From assembly GCF_028010285.1 (NCBI RefSeq), contig NZ_CP116304.1, positions 2,558,501 to 2,622,500 on the forward strand: a stretch of 64,000 nt of DNA, written 5' to 3'. Below, in pieces: positions 1 to 9,294 of the stretch (its first letter is position 1; the number at the start of each line of letters is the position of its first letter). The translations under genes were made by a program, and so were the position numbers. Source of the stretch: Pseudomonas sp. Q1-7 (GTDB taxonomy: Bacteria > Pseudomonadota > Gammaproteobacteria > Pseudomonadales > Pseudomonadaceae). Under the pieces are notes generated by a model. It saw nothing but the letters and a program-made list of their open reading frames with translations. It had not been told where the DNA came from and ran no database searches.

Positions 1-284
1 TGCGCGATGCCCTGGGCTTCAGCGCGCCGGTTGGCACCGCCCCCTGGGCCACACCCGACAGCGATCCGCGTGAAGCGCTGAATTTCCTCGCCGAACGCAA
101 CGAGCAGGATCTTCTGCTGGTCACCCACAATCCCTTCGTCAGCGAACTGGCCGGGCTGTTGCTTCATGGCCATCGCCAGGACCCGCTGCCCATGGGGACG
201 GCCAGCCTGGCGGAACTGGAAGGTGACCTGCTGATCCCCGGCCTGATGTCCCTGCGCAGCCTGCATCACGTTCGCCGCCACTGA
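1..284 (+). CDS. sixA: SixA-like phosphohistidine phosphatase, C-terminal part
   Basis: The reading frame enters at base 3 and stops at 282-284, giving about 93 C-terminal residues; the start lies outside the window. The segment LLVTHNPFVSEL fits the second catalytic histidine region of small histidine phosphatases of the SixA type, which remove phosphate from histidine-phosphotransfer domains in the cytoplasm. The length left over fits the second half of a protein of about 150 residues. The N-terminal RHG motif cannot be checked here, so another small histidine phosphatase is possible. Confidence 0.7.
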   Translation, partial: RDALGFSAPVGTAPWATPDSDPREALNFLAERNEQDLLLVTHNPFVSELAGLLLHGHRQDPLPMGTASLAELEGDLLIPGLMSLRSLHHVRRH

Positions 285-388
285 CCGTTCGCAACATTTC
301 TTAACTTGCGCCTCCTCCGGGTGCGTGGAATAGTCGCCCAAGCAAGTGCTTGGTTGTCCCCCACAAAAAGAACAAAGGAGGAAGCCCT

Positions 389-2056
389 GTGGCTGATGCA
401 GTCCGTTTGCCGCTTGAGATGTTCGTTGAGCGTGAAGCCCGTCACCCGAACAAGCGCTACCTGGTCCAGCCGCTCGGCGGCGGTCGGATCGAGGAGCTGA
501 CCTGGGCGGATGTCGGCGAGCAGGCCCGGCGGGCCGCCAGTTGGCTGCGCGGGCGGGACCTGCCCCAGGGCAGCCGTATCGCGATCATTTCCAAGAACTG
601 CGCCCATTGGATCATCGCCGACCTCGCCATCTGGATGGCCGGCCACGTTTCCGTCCCGCTCTACCCCAATCTCACCGCCGAATCGGTCCACCAGGTGCTG
701 GAACACTCCGAATCGGCCCTGGCCTTCATCGGCAAGCTCGATGACTGGCCGTCCATGGCCGCCGGTGTGCCCCCGGGCGTGCCGACCATCGCGCTGCCGA
801 TCCACCCCTCCGGCGAGTTCGACTTCCACTGGGCCGACCTGCAGGCCGTCAACCCGATCCAGGACAATCCCCGGGGCGCGCCCGGCCAGCTCGCCACCAT
901 CATCTACACCTCCGGCACCACCGGCACGCCCAAGGGTGTGATGCACAACTTCAGCAACCTCGCTTTCGCCGCAAGCCAGGGCATGGGGTTGTTCCAGACC
1001 GGCGAGGAAGACCGCCTGCTGTCCTACCTGCCGCTGTGCCACGTGGCCGAGCGCATGTTCGTCGAAATGGGCTCGCTCTATGCCGGGCAGACGGTGTTCT
1101 TCGCCGAGAGCCTGGACACCTTCCTCGACGACCTGCGCCGCGCGAGGCCCACGGCGATCTTCGGCGTGCCGCGGATCTGGACCAAGTTCCAGATGGGGGT
1201 CTATTCGAAGATGCCGGCCCGGAAGCTCGACCGCCTGCTGCGCCTGCCCATCATCGGCCGCATGGTCGGCCGCAAGGTGCTCGCCGGCCTTGGCCTGGAC
1301 GCCGTGCGCAATGCCCTGTGCGGCGCCGCGCCGGTGCCCGGGGCGCTGCTGGACTGGTACAAGCGCCTTGGCCTGGAAGTGCTGGAGGTCTACGGCATGA
1401 CCGAAAACTGCGGATATTCCCACCTGTGCCGCAAGGGCGAGCTGAAGCCGGGCTGGATCGGCCGTAACAGTCCCGGTGTCGAGGTGCGCATCAGCGAGGA
1501 GGGCGAAGTGCAGGTGCGCAGCGCCGCCACCATGCAGGGTTACTACAAGGACCCGGCCAGGACCGCCGAGACCCTCACCGATGACGGCTATCTGCGGACC
1601 GGCGACAAGGGCGAGCAGGATGCCGAGGGCAATCTGCGCCTGACCGGGCGCATCAAGGAAATCTTCAAGACCAGCAAGGGCAAGTACGTGGCTCCGGCGC
1701 CCATCGAGAACCGCCTGGCGGTGCATCCGCGCATCGAGCAGGTGTGCGTGGTGGGCGACGGTCTGCCGCAGCCGATGGCCCTTTGCGTGCTGTCCGAAGC
1801 GGGGCGACAGGAAGCGGTCAACGACGCCCGCCCGGAGCTGGAACTCAGCCTGCGCAGCCTGCTGGAAGAGGTCAACGGCGGCCTCGACAAGCACGAGCGT
1901 CTGCAAGGGCTGGTGCTGGTCAAGGAGGTCTGGGCGGTGGACAACGGCTTCCTCACCCCGACGTTGAAGATCAAGCGCAACAAGGTGGAAGACGCCTACG
2001 GCAAACGCTTCCCCGAATGGCTCGAACGCCAGGAATCGGTCGTCTGGCACGAATGA
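389..2056 (+). CDS. AMP-dependent acyl-CoA synthetase (long-chain acyl-CoA ligase type)
   Basis: About 555 residues. It activates a carboxylic acid to acyl-AMP and then to acyl-CoA. The adenylate-binding P-loop YTSGTTGTPKGVMH is at about residues 173-186, the VYGMTEN A5 motif at 334-340 and the YLRTGD hinge region at 401-406, followed by RLTGRIKEIFKTSKGK in the C-terminal lid. I chose the GTG at 389 because AGGAGG lies 6-7 bases upstream; an earlier in-frame TTG at 350 has no such site. The next gene is a hotdog thioesterase 46 bases downstream, so synthesis and hydrolysis of an acyl-CoA may be co-transcribed. Substrate chain length cannot be read from the sequence. Confidence 0.9.
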   Translation: MADAVRLPLEMFVEREARHPNKRYLVQPLGGGRIEELTWADVGEQARRAASWLRGRDLPQGSRIAIISKNCAHWIIADLAIWMAGHVSVPLYPNLTAESVHQVLEHSESALAFIGKLDDWPSMAAGVPPGVPTIALPIHPSGEFDFHWADLQAVNPIQDNPRGAPGQLATIIYTSGTTGTPKGVMHNFSNLAFAASQGMGLFQTGEEDRLLSYLPLCHVAERMFVEMGSLYAGQTVFFAESLDTFLDDLRRARPTAIFGVPRIWTKFQMGVYSKMPARKLDRLLRLPIIGRMVGRKVLAGLGLDAVRNALCGAAPVPGALLDWYKRLGLEVLEVYGMTENCGYSHLCRKGELKPGWIGRNSPGVEVRISEEGEVQVRSAATMQGYYKDPARTAETLTDDGYLRTGDKGEQDAEGNLRLTGRIKEIFKTSKGKYVAPAPIENRLAVHPRIEQVCVVGDGLPQPMALCVLSEAGRQEAVNDARPELELSLRSLLEEVNGGLDKHERLQGLVLVKEVWAVDNGFLTPTLKIKRNKVEDAYGKRFPEWLERQESVVWHE

Positions 2057-2102
2057 ATCCGTCCGGCCGGACGCTGCGTTCCGGCCTCACAAGGAGTGAA
2101 CC

Positions 2103-2546
2103 ATGGGACTGTGGCAACGAACCCCTGATCTTGCGCACCTCAACGAAACCCTGAAGAACACCATCGGAGAAGGCCTGGACATCCGCTTCGAGGCTTTCGG
2201 CGACGACTTCCTCACCGCCAGCATGGTGGTCGATTCACGTACCCACCAACCTTATGGCCTGCTCCATGGCGGCGCCTCGGTGGTGCTGGCGGAAACCCTG
2301 GGCTCGACGGCCAGCTACCTGTGCATCGACACCAGCCGCTATTACTGCGTCGGCCTGGAGGTCAACGCCAATCACCTGCGCGGCCTGCGCAGCGGCCGCG
2401 TCACCGCAGTCGCCCGCCCGGTTCACCTGGGCCGCACCACCCATGTCTGGGACATCCGCCTGTCCGGGGACGACGGCAAGTCCAGCTGCATTTCCCGACT
2501 GACCATGGCCATCGTGCCCCTCGGCACCGAGCCGCCAGTCGGGTAG
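2103..2546 (+). CDS. Hotdog-fold acyl-CoA thioesterase (PaaI/YdiI-like)
   Basis: 147 residues, the normal length for a single hotdog domain. The helix-start motif YGLLHGGASVVLAET (residues 51-65) carries the HGG turn and the Glu64 that acts as general base or nucleophile in the YdiI/EntH group. AAGGAG lies just upstream of ATG 2103. It follows the acyl-CoA ligase on the same strand and probably belongs to the same transcript. It would hydrolyse an aryl- or acyl-CoA in the cytoplasm; the exact substrate (for example dihydroxynaphthoyl-CoA versus a fatty acyl-CoA) is not decided by sequence. Confidence 0.85.
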   Translation: MGLWQRTPDLAHLNETLKNTIGEGLDIRFEAFGDDFLTASMVVDSRTHQPYGLLHGGASVVLAETLGSTASYLCIDTSRYYCVGLEVNANHLRGLRSGRVTAVARPVHLGRTTHVWDIRLSGDDGKSSCISRLTMAIVPLGTEPPVG

Positions 2547-2678
2547 GAAATGCCAGGCTCCGCCGGAACGCCCGTCGCCAGTCGAGTAGTTAGAGCCTGC
2601 TAAACCAGTGGATTTTCACCACAGTCACCCGCAATTTTGTCCAAGAACCCTCGAGCGCCACGGAGTAGAGTGGCGCCC

Positions 2679-3482
2679 ATGGACCGCTCGAACCACATCC
2701 CCAGTTGCCTGCCCGGCGTCCGTCTGATCGACGCCCGGTATCAGCACTTCGCCTTTCCCCGGCACTTTCACCTGGAGTATCACTTGGGGCTGCTGGTGTG
2801 TGGCCGGCAGCGCTACCAGCATCAGGGCGAAAGCCACCAGGCGGGCGCCGGGGATGTGCTGTTGATGGCGCCGGAACAGATTCACGATGGCGCCGGTGTC
2901 GATGGCCAGGGCTACCAGCTCCGCGTGCTCGCCTTCGACCCGCACTGGCTGGATGACGCCAGTCGCAGCCTCAGCGACGATCGCCAGGGCGCGCCGCGCC
3001 TGACCACCAGTATCCTCCGTGACCCCAGCCTGCGCGGCCGGTTGCAGGGCCTGCACGGCGCGCTGCTGCAGGGCTCGCATCTGGAGCAGGAAAGCCACCT
3101 CTGGTCGGCCCTGGCCAAGGTGCTGGAGCAGGGCTCCACCTTGCGCATCCGCGAACCGACGCAGGGCTTCGATGCCCGCACCTGGGCGCGTTTGCGGGAA
3201 TGGCTGGAGTCGCGCCTGGATGCACCGCCCTCGCTGAAGGAACTGGCAACCTTTTGCGGTCTCAGCCCCTGGCAGGCGCTGCGGCGCTTCAACCGCCAGT
3301 GCGGACTGCCGCCCCACCAATGGCTGACCCAACTTCGCCTGGAGCGGGCCCTGCCACGGGTGCTGCGCGGCGAGAGCCTGAGCGAAGTGGCCCTGGACCT
3401 GGGCTTCTACGATCAGGCGCACTTCTCGCGGCTGTTCCGCCGTACCTACGGCGTGCCACCGGCGAAGCTGCGCCGCCACTGA
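2679..3482 (+). CDS. AraC-family transcriptional regulator
   Basis: 267 residues from ATG 2679 (an in-frame TTG at 2637 is less likely). The N-terminal half looks like the cupin-type arabinose-binding fold (FHLEYHLGLLVCGRQRY, then a glycine-rich turn). The C-terminal 100 residues hold two helix-turn-helix units: SLKELATFCGLSPWQALRRF and LSEVALDLGFYDQAHFSRLF, the second matching the AraC signature. The effector is unknown. The next gene downstream is a very small membrane protein. Confidence 0.9.
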   Translation: MDRSNHIPSCLPGVRLIDARYQHFAFPRHFHLEYHLGLLVCGRQRYQHQGESHQAGAGDVLLMAPEQIHDGAGVDGQGYQLRVLAFDPHWLDDASRSLSDDRQGAPRLTTSILRDPSLRGRLQGLHGALLQGSHLEQESHLWSALAKVLEQGSTLRIREPTQGFDARTWARLREWLESRLDAPPSLKELATFCGLSPWQALRRFNRQCGLPPHQWLTQLRLERALPRVLRGESLSEVALDLGFYDQAHFSRLFRRTYGVPPAKLRRH

Positions 3483-3507
3483 CCCTCCCATATCCTGGAG
3501 ACCTTCC

Positions 3508-3636
3508 ATGCTGGAGACTTTTGTCTTGCTGTCGCTGGCGGCCGCATTCGCCATCGCCCTGGTCGGTGGCCTGGTGCTCCTGCTGGTGGCCCTGGGCCTG
3601 GTAGGGCGCCTGCAGGCACCCGGGGTTTGGCAATAG
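3508..3636 (+). CDS. Small single-pass membrane protein, 42 aa
   Basis: A 42-residue ORF starting MLETFVLLSLAAAFAIALVG and ending in GVWQ. It is almost entirely one hydrophobic segment (about residues 5-32). A GGAG sequence lies 8-10 bases before the ATG and the gene begins 25 bases after the AraC regulator, so translation is plausible. In the corresponding P. aeruginosa neighbourhood I recall a short hypothetical gene in this position. No function can be assigned. Confidence 0.5.
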   Translation: MLETFVLLSLAAAFAIALVGGLVLLLVALGLVGRLQAPGVWQ

Positions 3637-3721
3637 CGCCATCATCACTGGCGGATACAGTCATTGCCGCGTCCGCGGGGCTGCCGGACAATCTCCGGCA
3701 TTCCCCGACGAGCCGGATGCC

Positions 3722-4525
3722 ATGCCGCACACGATCTTCTTCGCCCACGCCAACGGCTTTCCTTCAGCCACCTACGGCAAGCTGTTCGCTGCCTTGGAGC
3801 CTGACTTTCATGTCGAACACCTGGAGCAGCACGGCCACGATCCGCGCTTCCCGGTGAATGACAACTGGTCGAACCTGGTGGACGAACTCATTCACCACCT
3901 CGAAGGCCGCGACGCGCCTGTCTGGGGCCTGGGCCATTCACTTGGCGGCGTGCTGCACTTCCATGCCGCCCTGCGCCGACCGGACCTCTATCGTGGCGTG
4001 GTCATGCTGGACTCGCCGGTACTGACCCTCGCCGACCGCATCGTCATTCGTGCCGCCAAGCGCTTCGGTTTCATCGACCGCATCACCCCTGCCGGCCGCA
4101 CCCTGGGCCGCCGCGAGGAGTTCGGCGACATCGGCGAAGCCCGCGACTACTTCGCCGGCAAGACCCTGTTCCGCCGTTTCGACCCGGAATGCCTGGACGC
4201 CTACGTGCAGCATGGCCTGGCGCGCCAGGGCGACAGCCTGCGGCTGAAATTCAATGCCGCCACCGAGATCAGCATCTACCGCAGCGTGCCGCACCGCACG
4301 CCAGGCCGTCCGCAGCAACTCCAGGTGCCGCTGGCCCTGGTGCGCGGGCGTCACAGCCGGGTCGTGCTGCCCCATCACGCACGCTTGGTGAAGCGGGTGC
4401 CGCAGGGCGAGTACCTGTCCCTGCCGGGCGGACACATGTTCCCCCTGGAACGTCCGCAGGAAACCGCCGACCTGCTCAGAACCGTTTTCGGTCGCTGGGA
4501 TGACCGCCAGGAGGCTCGCGCATGA
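3722..4525 (+). CDS. Alpha/beta-hydrolase
   Basis: 267 residues. The nucleophile elbow is GHSLGG at about residues 71-76 (Ser73); an HANGFP oxyanion-type motif sits near the N-terminus (residues 9-14) and the catalytic His is probably in SLPGGHMFPLERP near the C-terminus. No signal peptide is visible, so it is likely cytosolic. It overlaps the next hydrolase gene by four bases, so the two are translationally coupled. Esterase or lactonase activity is likely but the substrate is unknown. Confidence 0.85.
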   Translation: MPHTIFFAHANGFPSATYGKLFAALEPDFHVEHLEQHGHDPRFPVNDNWSNLVDELIHHLEGRDAPVWGLGHSLGGVLHFHAALRRPDLYRGVVMLDSPVLTLADRIVIRAAKRFGFIDRITPAGRTLGRREEFGDIGEARDYFAGKTLFRRFDPECLDAYVQHGLARQGDSLRLKFNAATEISIYRSVPHRTPGRPQQLQVPLALVRGRHSRVVLPHHARLVKRVPQGEYLSLPGGHMFPLERPQETADLLRTVFGRWDDRQEARA

Positions 4526-5385
4526 CTGCCCAGGTCGAAGAAATCCGTCTCAACCTGCCCCATATCGAACTGGCCGCCCACCTGTACGGCCCCGAGGACG
4601 GCCAGCGGGTGATCGCCCTGCATGGCTGGCTGGACAACGCCAACAGCTTTGCCCGCCTGGCGCCGCGCTTGCCGGGGCTGCGCATCGTCGCCCTCGACTT
4701 CGCCGGCCATGGACTGTCCGCCCACCGCGCGGCCGGGGCCAGCTACCTGCTCTGGGACTATGTCGCCGACGTGCTGCAGGTGGCTGAACAACTGGGCTGG
4801 GAGCGCTTCTCCCTGCTCGGCCACTCCATGGGCGCCATTGTTTCGGTGCTGCTGGCCGGCGCCATGCCCGAGCGCGTCGAGCGCCTGGCGCTGATCGACG
4901 GCCTGATGCCCTATACCGGCGAAGCGGACCAGGCGCCGGCCAAGTTGGGCGAGGCGCTGCGCGCGCAACTGGCCCTGGCCGGCAAGCGCAAGCCGGTCTA
5001 TGCCGACATCGACCGCGCGGTGGAGGCGCGCATGCGCAGCACGGGCGCGGTCAGCCGCGAGGCTGCGGAGCTGCTCGCCGAGCGCGGCCTGATGCCGGTG
5101 CCCGGCGGTTACACCTGGCGTACCGACAGCCGCCTGACCTTGCCGTCGCCGCTGCGCCTGACCCGTGGCCACGCCCTGGCCTTTGCCGGCGCCGTGCAAT
5201 GCCCGGCCATGCTGGTGCTGGCGGAGGAGGGGCTGCTGCACACCGAGCCTCGGTTCGCCGGTCTGCTGGACGGCCTGGCCCTGGACGTGCGGCGTCTGCC
5301 CGGCAAGCATCACCTGCATCTCGATGACGAAGCCGGTGCCCAGGCCGTAGCAGACTGTTTCAATCCCTTCTTCGCCATTCCTTGA
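4522..5385 (+). CDS. Alpha/beta-hydrolase
   Basis: 287 residues. The fold is recognised from HGWLDNANSF (residues 34-43, oxyanion loop), DFAGHGLSAH (59-68) and the nucleophile elbow GHSMGA (100-105, Ser102), with a late His in PGKHHLHLDD. The ATG overlaps the stop of the previous hydrolase (ATGA), which argues for a two-gene operon. The sequence type resembles general serine hydrolases of the 2-hydroxymuconate hydrolase/epoxide hydrolase group; the substrate is unknown. Confidence 0.87.
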   Translation: MTAQVEEIRLNLPHIELAAHLYGPEDGQRVIALHGWLDNANSFARLAPRLPGLRIVALDFAGHGLSAHRAAGASYLLWDYVADVLQVAEQLGWERFSLLGHSMGAIVSVLLAGAMPERVERLALIDGLMPYTGEADQAPAKLGEALRAQLALAGKRKPVYADIDRAVEARMRSTGAVSREAAELLAERGLMPVPGGYTWRTDSRLTLPSPLRLTRGHALAFAGAVQCPAMLVLAEEGLLHTEPRFAGLLDGLALDVRRLPGKHHLHLDDEAGAQAVADCFNPFFAIP

Positions 5386-5538
5386 CTTGCCCCGCCCAAC
5401 CGGGAAGGCTGGCGGCTTTTGGCCAAGGAGCAACGGGATGATCGACCATCAGGGGAATGTGGCGCAGTGCGCTTGGCGGGCAAAGGTCGCGAAGCTGGTC
5501 CAGACTGCTCAATCCATGACGAGCCAATAAGGATGCGC

Positions 5539-6342
5539 ATGCATCAGACCCTGTTTGCCGGCCTGCTCCTGGCCGCATCCGCCCAGGCCGCCGACGTGCC
5601 TGAGAGTCAGGACCTGGCCGCGTTGCCGCGCTTTCCCCAGGCCGAGATCACCGATTTCCGTGAGTCTGCGGATCAGGAAAGGCTCTACCCGCAGAGCTCG
5701 ATCCGCCGCATCAGCAACCGGCTGCGTATGGAGAACAAGGTGGAAACCGTGGGCAAGCAGACCTCGGTCACCTACCGTCTGCCTCGCGACCACAGCTCCA
5801 GCGAAGCCTTCGACCGTGCGCGCAAGGATCTGCTGGCTGGCGGCGCCGAGCTCCTCTACTGGTGCCAGGGACGCGATTGCGGTTCCAGCAGTCTCTGGGC
5901 CAATGCCATCTTCGGTAACGCCAGGCTCTACGGCCCGGACGACCAGCAGGCCTATCTGTTGCTGCGTCTGGCCGAGCCCCGTCAGGACAGCCTGCTGGCC
6001 GTCTACGCCATTACCCGTGGCAACCGCCGGGCTTACCTGCACGCCGAGCAACTGGACGCCGACGCCCCCCTGGGCGAACTGCTGCCCACCCCCGACACCC
6101 TGATGCGCGAGCTGAAGAGCCGCGGCGAACTGCACCTGCCGCGCCTGCCGGCCGAACCCACGGAAACCTGGGCGACGCTCCTGAGGCGCTGCCTGAACCT
6201 CGACATCACCCTGCGCATCAGCCTTGCCGGCGCTGGCGCCGAAGCCTGGCGCGAAGCACTGGTGGAGCGGGGCGTGCGTGCCGCGCGCCTGGAGCTGGGC
6301 GAAGGCAAGGAACCGGGCCTGCACCTGAACCTTCTGCGCTGA
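5539..6342 (+). CDS. Secreted/periplasmic DUF4892-like protein
   Basis: 267 residues from the second of two close ATGs (5539), which has AAGGA five bases upstream; the ATG at 5533 sits on top of that site. A signal peptide is clear: MHQTLFAGLLLAASAQA followed by ADVP. The mature protein has no enzyme motif I recognise; the layout (PRFPQAEITDF start, two cysteines in WCQGRDC, C-terminal LRISLAGAGAEAWREAL) resembles the DUF4892 family of Pseudomonas envelope proteins. It is probably periplasmic. Function unknown. Confidence 0.75.
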   Translation: MHQTLFAGLLLAASAQAADVPESQDLAALPRFPQAEITDFRESADQERLYPQSSIRRISNRLRMENKVETVGKQTSVTYRLPRDHSSSEAFDRARKDLLAGGAELLYWCQGRDCGSSSLWANAIFGNARLYGPDDQQAYLLLRLAEPRQDSLLAVYAITRGNRRAYLHAEQLDADAPLGELLPTPDTLMRELKSRGELHLPRLPAEPTETWATLLRRCLNLDITLRISLAGAGAEAWREALVERGVRAARLELGEGKEPGLHLNLLR

Positions 6343-6438
6343 GAAACGGTCAGCATCAGTCTCTATGCTTGTGCCTGCCGTGCGCCCGTGGCGTGACGGC
6401 AGGCGCCGTCCTTTTTCGTTCGCTGGAGTGATTCCGGG

Positions 6439-7521
6439 ATGCTCGATAACGACCGACTTCTGGTGCAGATCGTCCTGCTCGCCTTGCTCGGTGCCAGCCT
6501 ATGGGTGCTCGCGCCCTTTGTCTCGGCGCTGTTCTGGGCTGCTGTGCTGGCTTTCGCCAGTTGGCCGCTGATGCGCCTGTTGAGCAACGCCCTGCGCGGC
6601 CGTGAGTCCGCCGCCGCCGCGCTGCTCACCGCCGGCTGGATGGTGCTGGTGGCGATGCCGCTGGTGTGGTTGGTGAGCAACCTCGCCGAGCACGTGCGCG
6701 ATGCCACCGAACTGCTGAAGAGCGTCCAGGTGGAAGGCCTGCCGCCGCCGGACTGGCTGGCGACGGTGCCCCTGGTGGGCGAGCGGCTGGTGAGCGCCTG
6801 GCTGTCCATCGACGCCCAGGGCGCCGCCTTCTTCGCCAGCCTCAAGCCCTACATGGGCCAGGCCGGCAACTGGGTGCTGGCGCGAAGCGCGCAGGTCGGC
6901 GGCGGTATGGTCGAGTTGGTGTTGAGCCTGGTGCTGGTGTTCTTCTTCTACCGCGATGGCCCGCGAATGGCGCTGTTCGTCCAACGCGGCCTGGAGCGCT
7001 TGATCGGCAACCGCGCGCAGCACTACCTGGATCTGGTGGCCGGAACCGTGCAGCGGGTGGTCAACGGCGTGATCGGCACCGCCGCTGCCCAAGCCGTGCT
7101 GGCGCTGGTCGGCTTCTGGATTGCCGGCGTGCCCGGGGCCCTGGTGCTGGGCATCGCCACCTTCGCCCTCAGCCTGATCCCCATGGGGCCGCCGCTCGTG
7201 TGGGTGCCCGCCACCGCCTGGCTGGCCTGGCATGGCGACTACGGCTATGCGGTGTTCCTGGGCCTCTGGGGCATGTTCATCGTCAGCGGCGTGGACAACG
7301 TGCTGAAGCCCTACCTCATCAGCCGGGGCGGCAACCTGCCGCTGGTGGTGGTGCTGCTCGGCGTCTTCGGCGGCATTCTCGCCTTCGGCTTCATGGGCCT
7401 GTTCCTCGGGCCCACCTTGCTGGCCGTGGCTTACAGCCTGATCTCCGACTGGATTGGACATGTGCAGCCGCAACAGTTGAGCCCGACCGACGTCCAGGAC
7501 AAGGAAAACCGTTCCTCCTGA
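6439..7521 (+). CDS. AI-2E family membrane transporter (PerM/YdiK-like)
   Basis: 360 residues with about seven to eight hydrophobic segments: a pair near the N-terminus (residues 8-45), one at about 56-80, then a soluble-looking stretch, and a block of segments from about 150 to 340. The pattern and segments such as GVPGALVLGIATFALSLIPM and YLISRGGNLPLVVVLLG are typical of the AI-2E exporter family (PF01594). Members have been linked to export of autoinducer-2, sodium/proton exchange and other solutes, so the substrate stays open. It stands alone between the DUF4892-like gene and a convergent GGDEF gene. Confidence 0.88.
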   Translation: MLDNDRLLVQIVLLALLGASLWVLAPFVSALFWAAVLAFASWPLMRLLSNALRGRESAAAALLTAGWMVLVAMPLVWLVSNLAEHVRDATELLKSVQVEGLPPPDWLATVPLVGERLVSAWLSIDAQGAAFFASLKPYMGQAGNWVLARSAQVGGGMVELVLSLVLVFFFYRDGPRMALFVQRGLERLIGNRAQHYLDLVAGTVQRVVNGVIGTAAAQAVLALVGFWIAGVPGALVLGIATFALSLIPMGPPLVWVPATAWLAWHGDYGYAVFLGLWGMFIVSGVDNVLKPYLISRGGNLPLVVVLLGVFGGILAFGFMGLFLGPTLLAVAYSLISDWIGHVQPQQLSPTDVQDKENRSS

Positions 7522-7672
7522 CAGAAGCGGCGGGGCCTGCCCCAGCCTCGGCGCTCCGAACCTCAACGGAGGCGAGTGCATGGGGTGGCGCGATTGCGGC
7601 TGGAGGCTGGCTTGAGTCTCTCGGCGTTGCAGCCACTGCCAGTTGCTCCGGGGACAGCAAAGCTGCGCCGGC

Positions 7673-8851
7673 TCAGGGTGTACGCAGTGCTTCGTCGCCC
7701 GCCAGGGAGCGATCCACGAGGCGGATGCTGTCCCGTCCGCCGCGTTTGGATTCATAGAGCGCAGCGTCGCTTTGTTCGATCAAGGCAGCCAGGCTTGCCG
7801 GTGGCTGGTCGAACAGGCTGGCGCCGATGCTCAGGGTCACCGCCTTGGGCGTGTCGAAGGTCTGGGAAGCCATCATGTGGAACTGTTGCCGCAGTTGGTT
7901 GCCCAGCTCGACGACGCGTTCATGCGAGGCGCTACCCAGCAGGACGACGAACTCGTCGCCGCCCAGCCGGGCGGCCAGTGCGCGCTCGGGCAGCAGCGAG
8001 CGGATCATCTCGCTGAGCGCCACCAGCAACCGGTCGCCCGCGCCGTGGCCGTACAGGTCGTTGACCAGTTTGAAGTTGTCGATATCGATCAGCAGCAGCG
8101 CGCCCGGCCGAGCGCCGCAGACTTCTTCCAGCAGGTGTGGCGCGCGCGCTTCGAGGGCACGGCGATTGTAGAGCGCGGTCAGGGGGTCGCGTGCGGCCAG
8201 CCGTGCTATCCGTGTCTCCCGCCGGTGTCGTTCGGTGCCGGTCATCGATAGGGCGATCAGCATGATCGCCATCGCGCCCTCGACCAGCGAGATCTGAATG
8301 ATCTCGCCACGGAACGCCGCGAGATCGAGCAGCGTGCCGGGAATCACGACCGTCAGGGACTTGATCAGGTAGAACAGGCCGTGGACCAGCAACACGTAGC
8401 GCAATTGCACCGCCCCTACGCTCAGCGACTTGCCGTGGGGACGCAGGAGGGCACTGGCCCGGAGCGCCAGCAGGGCGACCAGCAGCGAATTGGCCAGGAA
8501 CATGAGCTTCGACCACAGCGGCCCATCCGGCAGCAGCAACAAGGCCGCCCAGGCGACGAAGACCAGGTACCAGGTTCGGGCCAGCTGTGTCCCGGTGAAG
8601 CGCGCGACGCCCAGCAGGAAAAGCCAGTGAGCGATTACCAGCAGGCCGTTGGCGAACCAGATCCCGATGAACAGCAGCCCGTTTCCGCGCAGCAGGGCCA
8701 GCGTCGAGCCGACGGTGATGGTGGCGAAGCCTGCGCTCCAGAACAGCAGAGAGGGTTCGCGAACGCTGCGCCATTCAACGGCCAGGTACAGACTGGCGGC
8801 CGCCGCGAGCGCGATGGAAAGGGTCAACATCGTGGGCGGATCGAGCGGCAT
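7673..8851 (-). CDS. Membrane-anchored GGDEF diguanylate cyclase
   Basis: About 392 residues from the ATG at 8851; a start 21 bases further in (8830) is also possible. The N-terminal 210 residues carry about six hydrophobic segments, forming a membrane sensor of unclear ligand. The C-terminal GGDEF domain has DPLTALYNRRAL, a DNFKLVNDLYGH metal/substrate loop and an intact LGGDEFVVLL active-site loop, so it should make cyclic di-GMP. The allosteric I-site RxxD is absent: the positions before GGDEF read PERALAARL. Convergent with the AI-2E-type gene. Confidence 0.9.
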   Translation of the reverse strand: MPLDPPTMLTLSIALAAAASLYLAVEWRSVREPSLLFWSAGFATITVGSTLALLRGNGLLFIGIWFANGLLVIAHWLFLLGVARFTGTQLARTWYLVFVAWAALLLLPDGPLWSKLMFLANSLLVALLALRASALLRPHGKSLSVGAVQLRYVLLVHGLFYLIKSLTVVIPGTLLDLAAFRGEIIQISLVEGAMAIMLIALSMTGTERHRRETRIARLAARDPLTALYNRRALEARAPHLLEEVCGARPGALLLIDIDNFKLVNDLYGHGAGDRLLVALSEMIRSLLPERALAARLGGDEFVVLLGSASHERVVELGNQLRQQFHMMASQTFDTPKAVTLSIGASLFDQPPASLAALIEQSDAALYESKRGGRDSIRLVDRSLAGDEALRTP

Positions 8852-9294
8852 ATCCGAAATGGGCTGTCTGGCGGCTGAAGCCCAGGATTGTAAGCGCACG
8901 CCGCGGTCTTTCGTAGCGCCCGCCAGGCGTTTGCGGGTGATGGAGAGGGCGGGCCACTGCGTTTCCCGGAATCTCTCATGGGGTGGAACGGGGGAACCGA
9001 CCCGCCGTGGATGGCCGGCGTCTTCAGTCGATATCCCGTGTGTCGAACAGGGGGGCTTCGCTTCGTACTACCTCGATCAGGCGTGGCGAGCGCGGGTCAT
9101 CGTCGAGCTTGGGGCGCACACGCGAAACCCGCAACGTGGTGCCGGTGAAGCTTGCCGCCGCCTGCGCGCAGCCTGACTGCCCGCTTCTTTACGCCTTCTT
9201 TATGCCGCGCCGCCCCCGTGCGGCTCGTTCCTTTACGCCCCTCATTCCGACAATGGCTCCACAGCGGCATGGACCGCATCAAGGAGCAAACGCA
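8852..9294. other. Intergenic region between the GGDEF gene and kdpF
   Basis: About 440 bases without a confident gene. It must contain the promoter of the kdp operon and that of the divergent GGDEF gene. I could not identify a KdpE box by eye. A minus-strand open stretch ending with TGA at 9024-9026 has codon use like a real gene (see findings), but it has no convincing start. AAGGAG at 9281-9286 is the ribosome-binding site of kdpF. Confidence 0.6.

Noticed and set aside
266-2050. A 594-codon antisense frame over the acyl-CoA ligase gene
   Set aside because: The plus strand encodes a full acyl-CoA ligase; the antisense protein has no domain and the usual mirrored composition.
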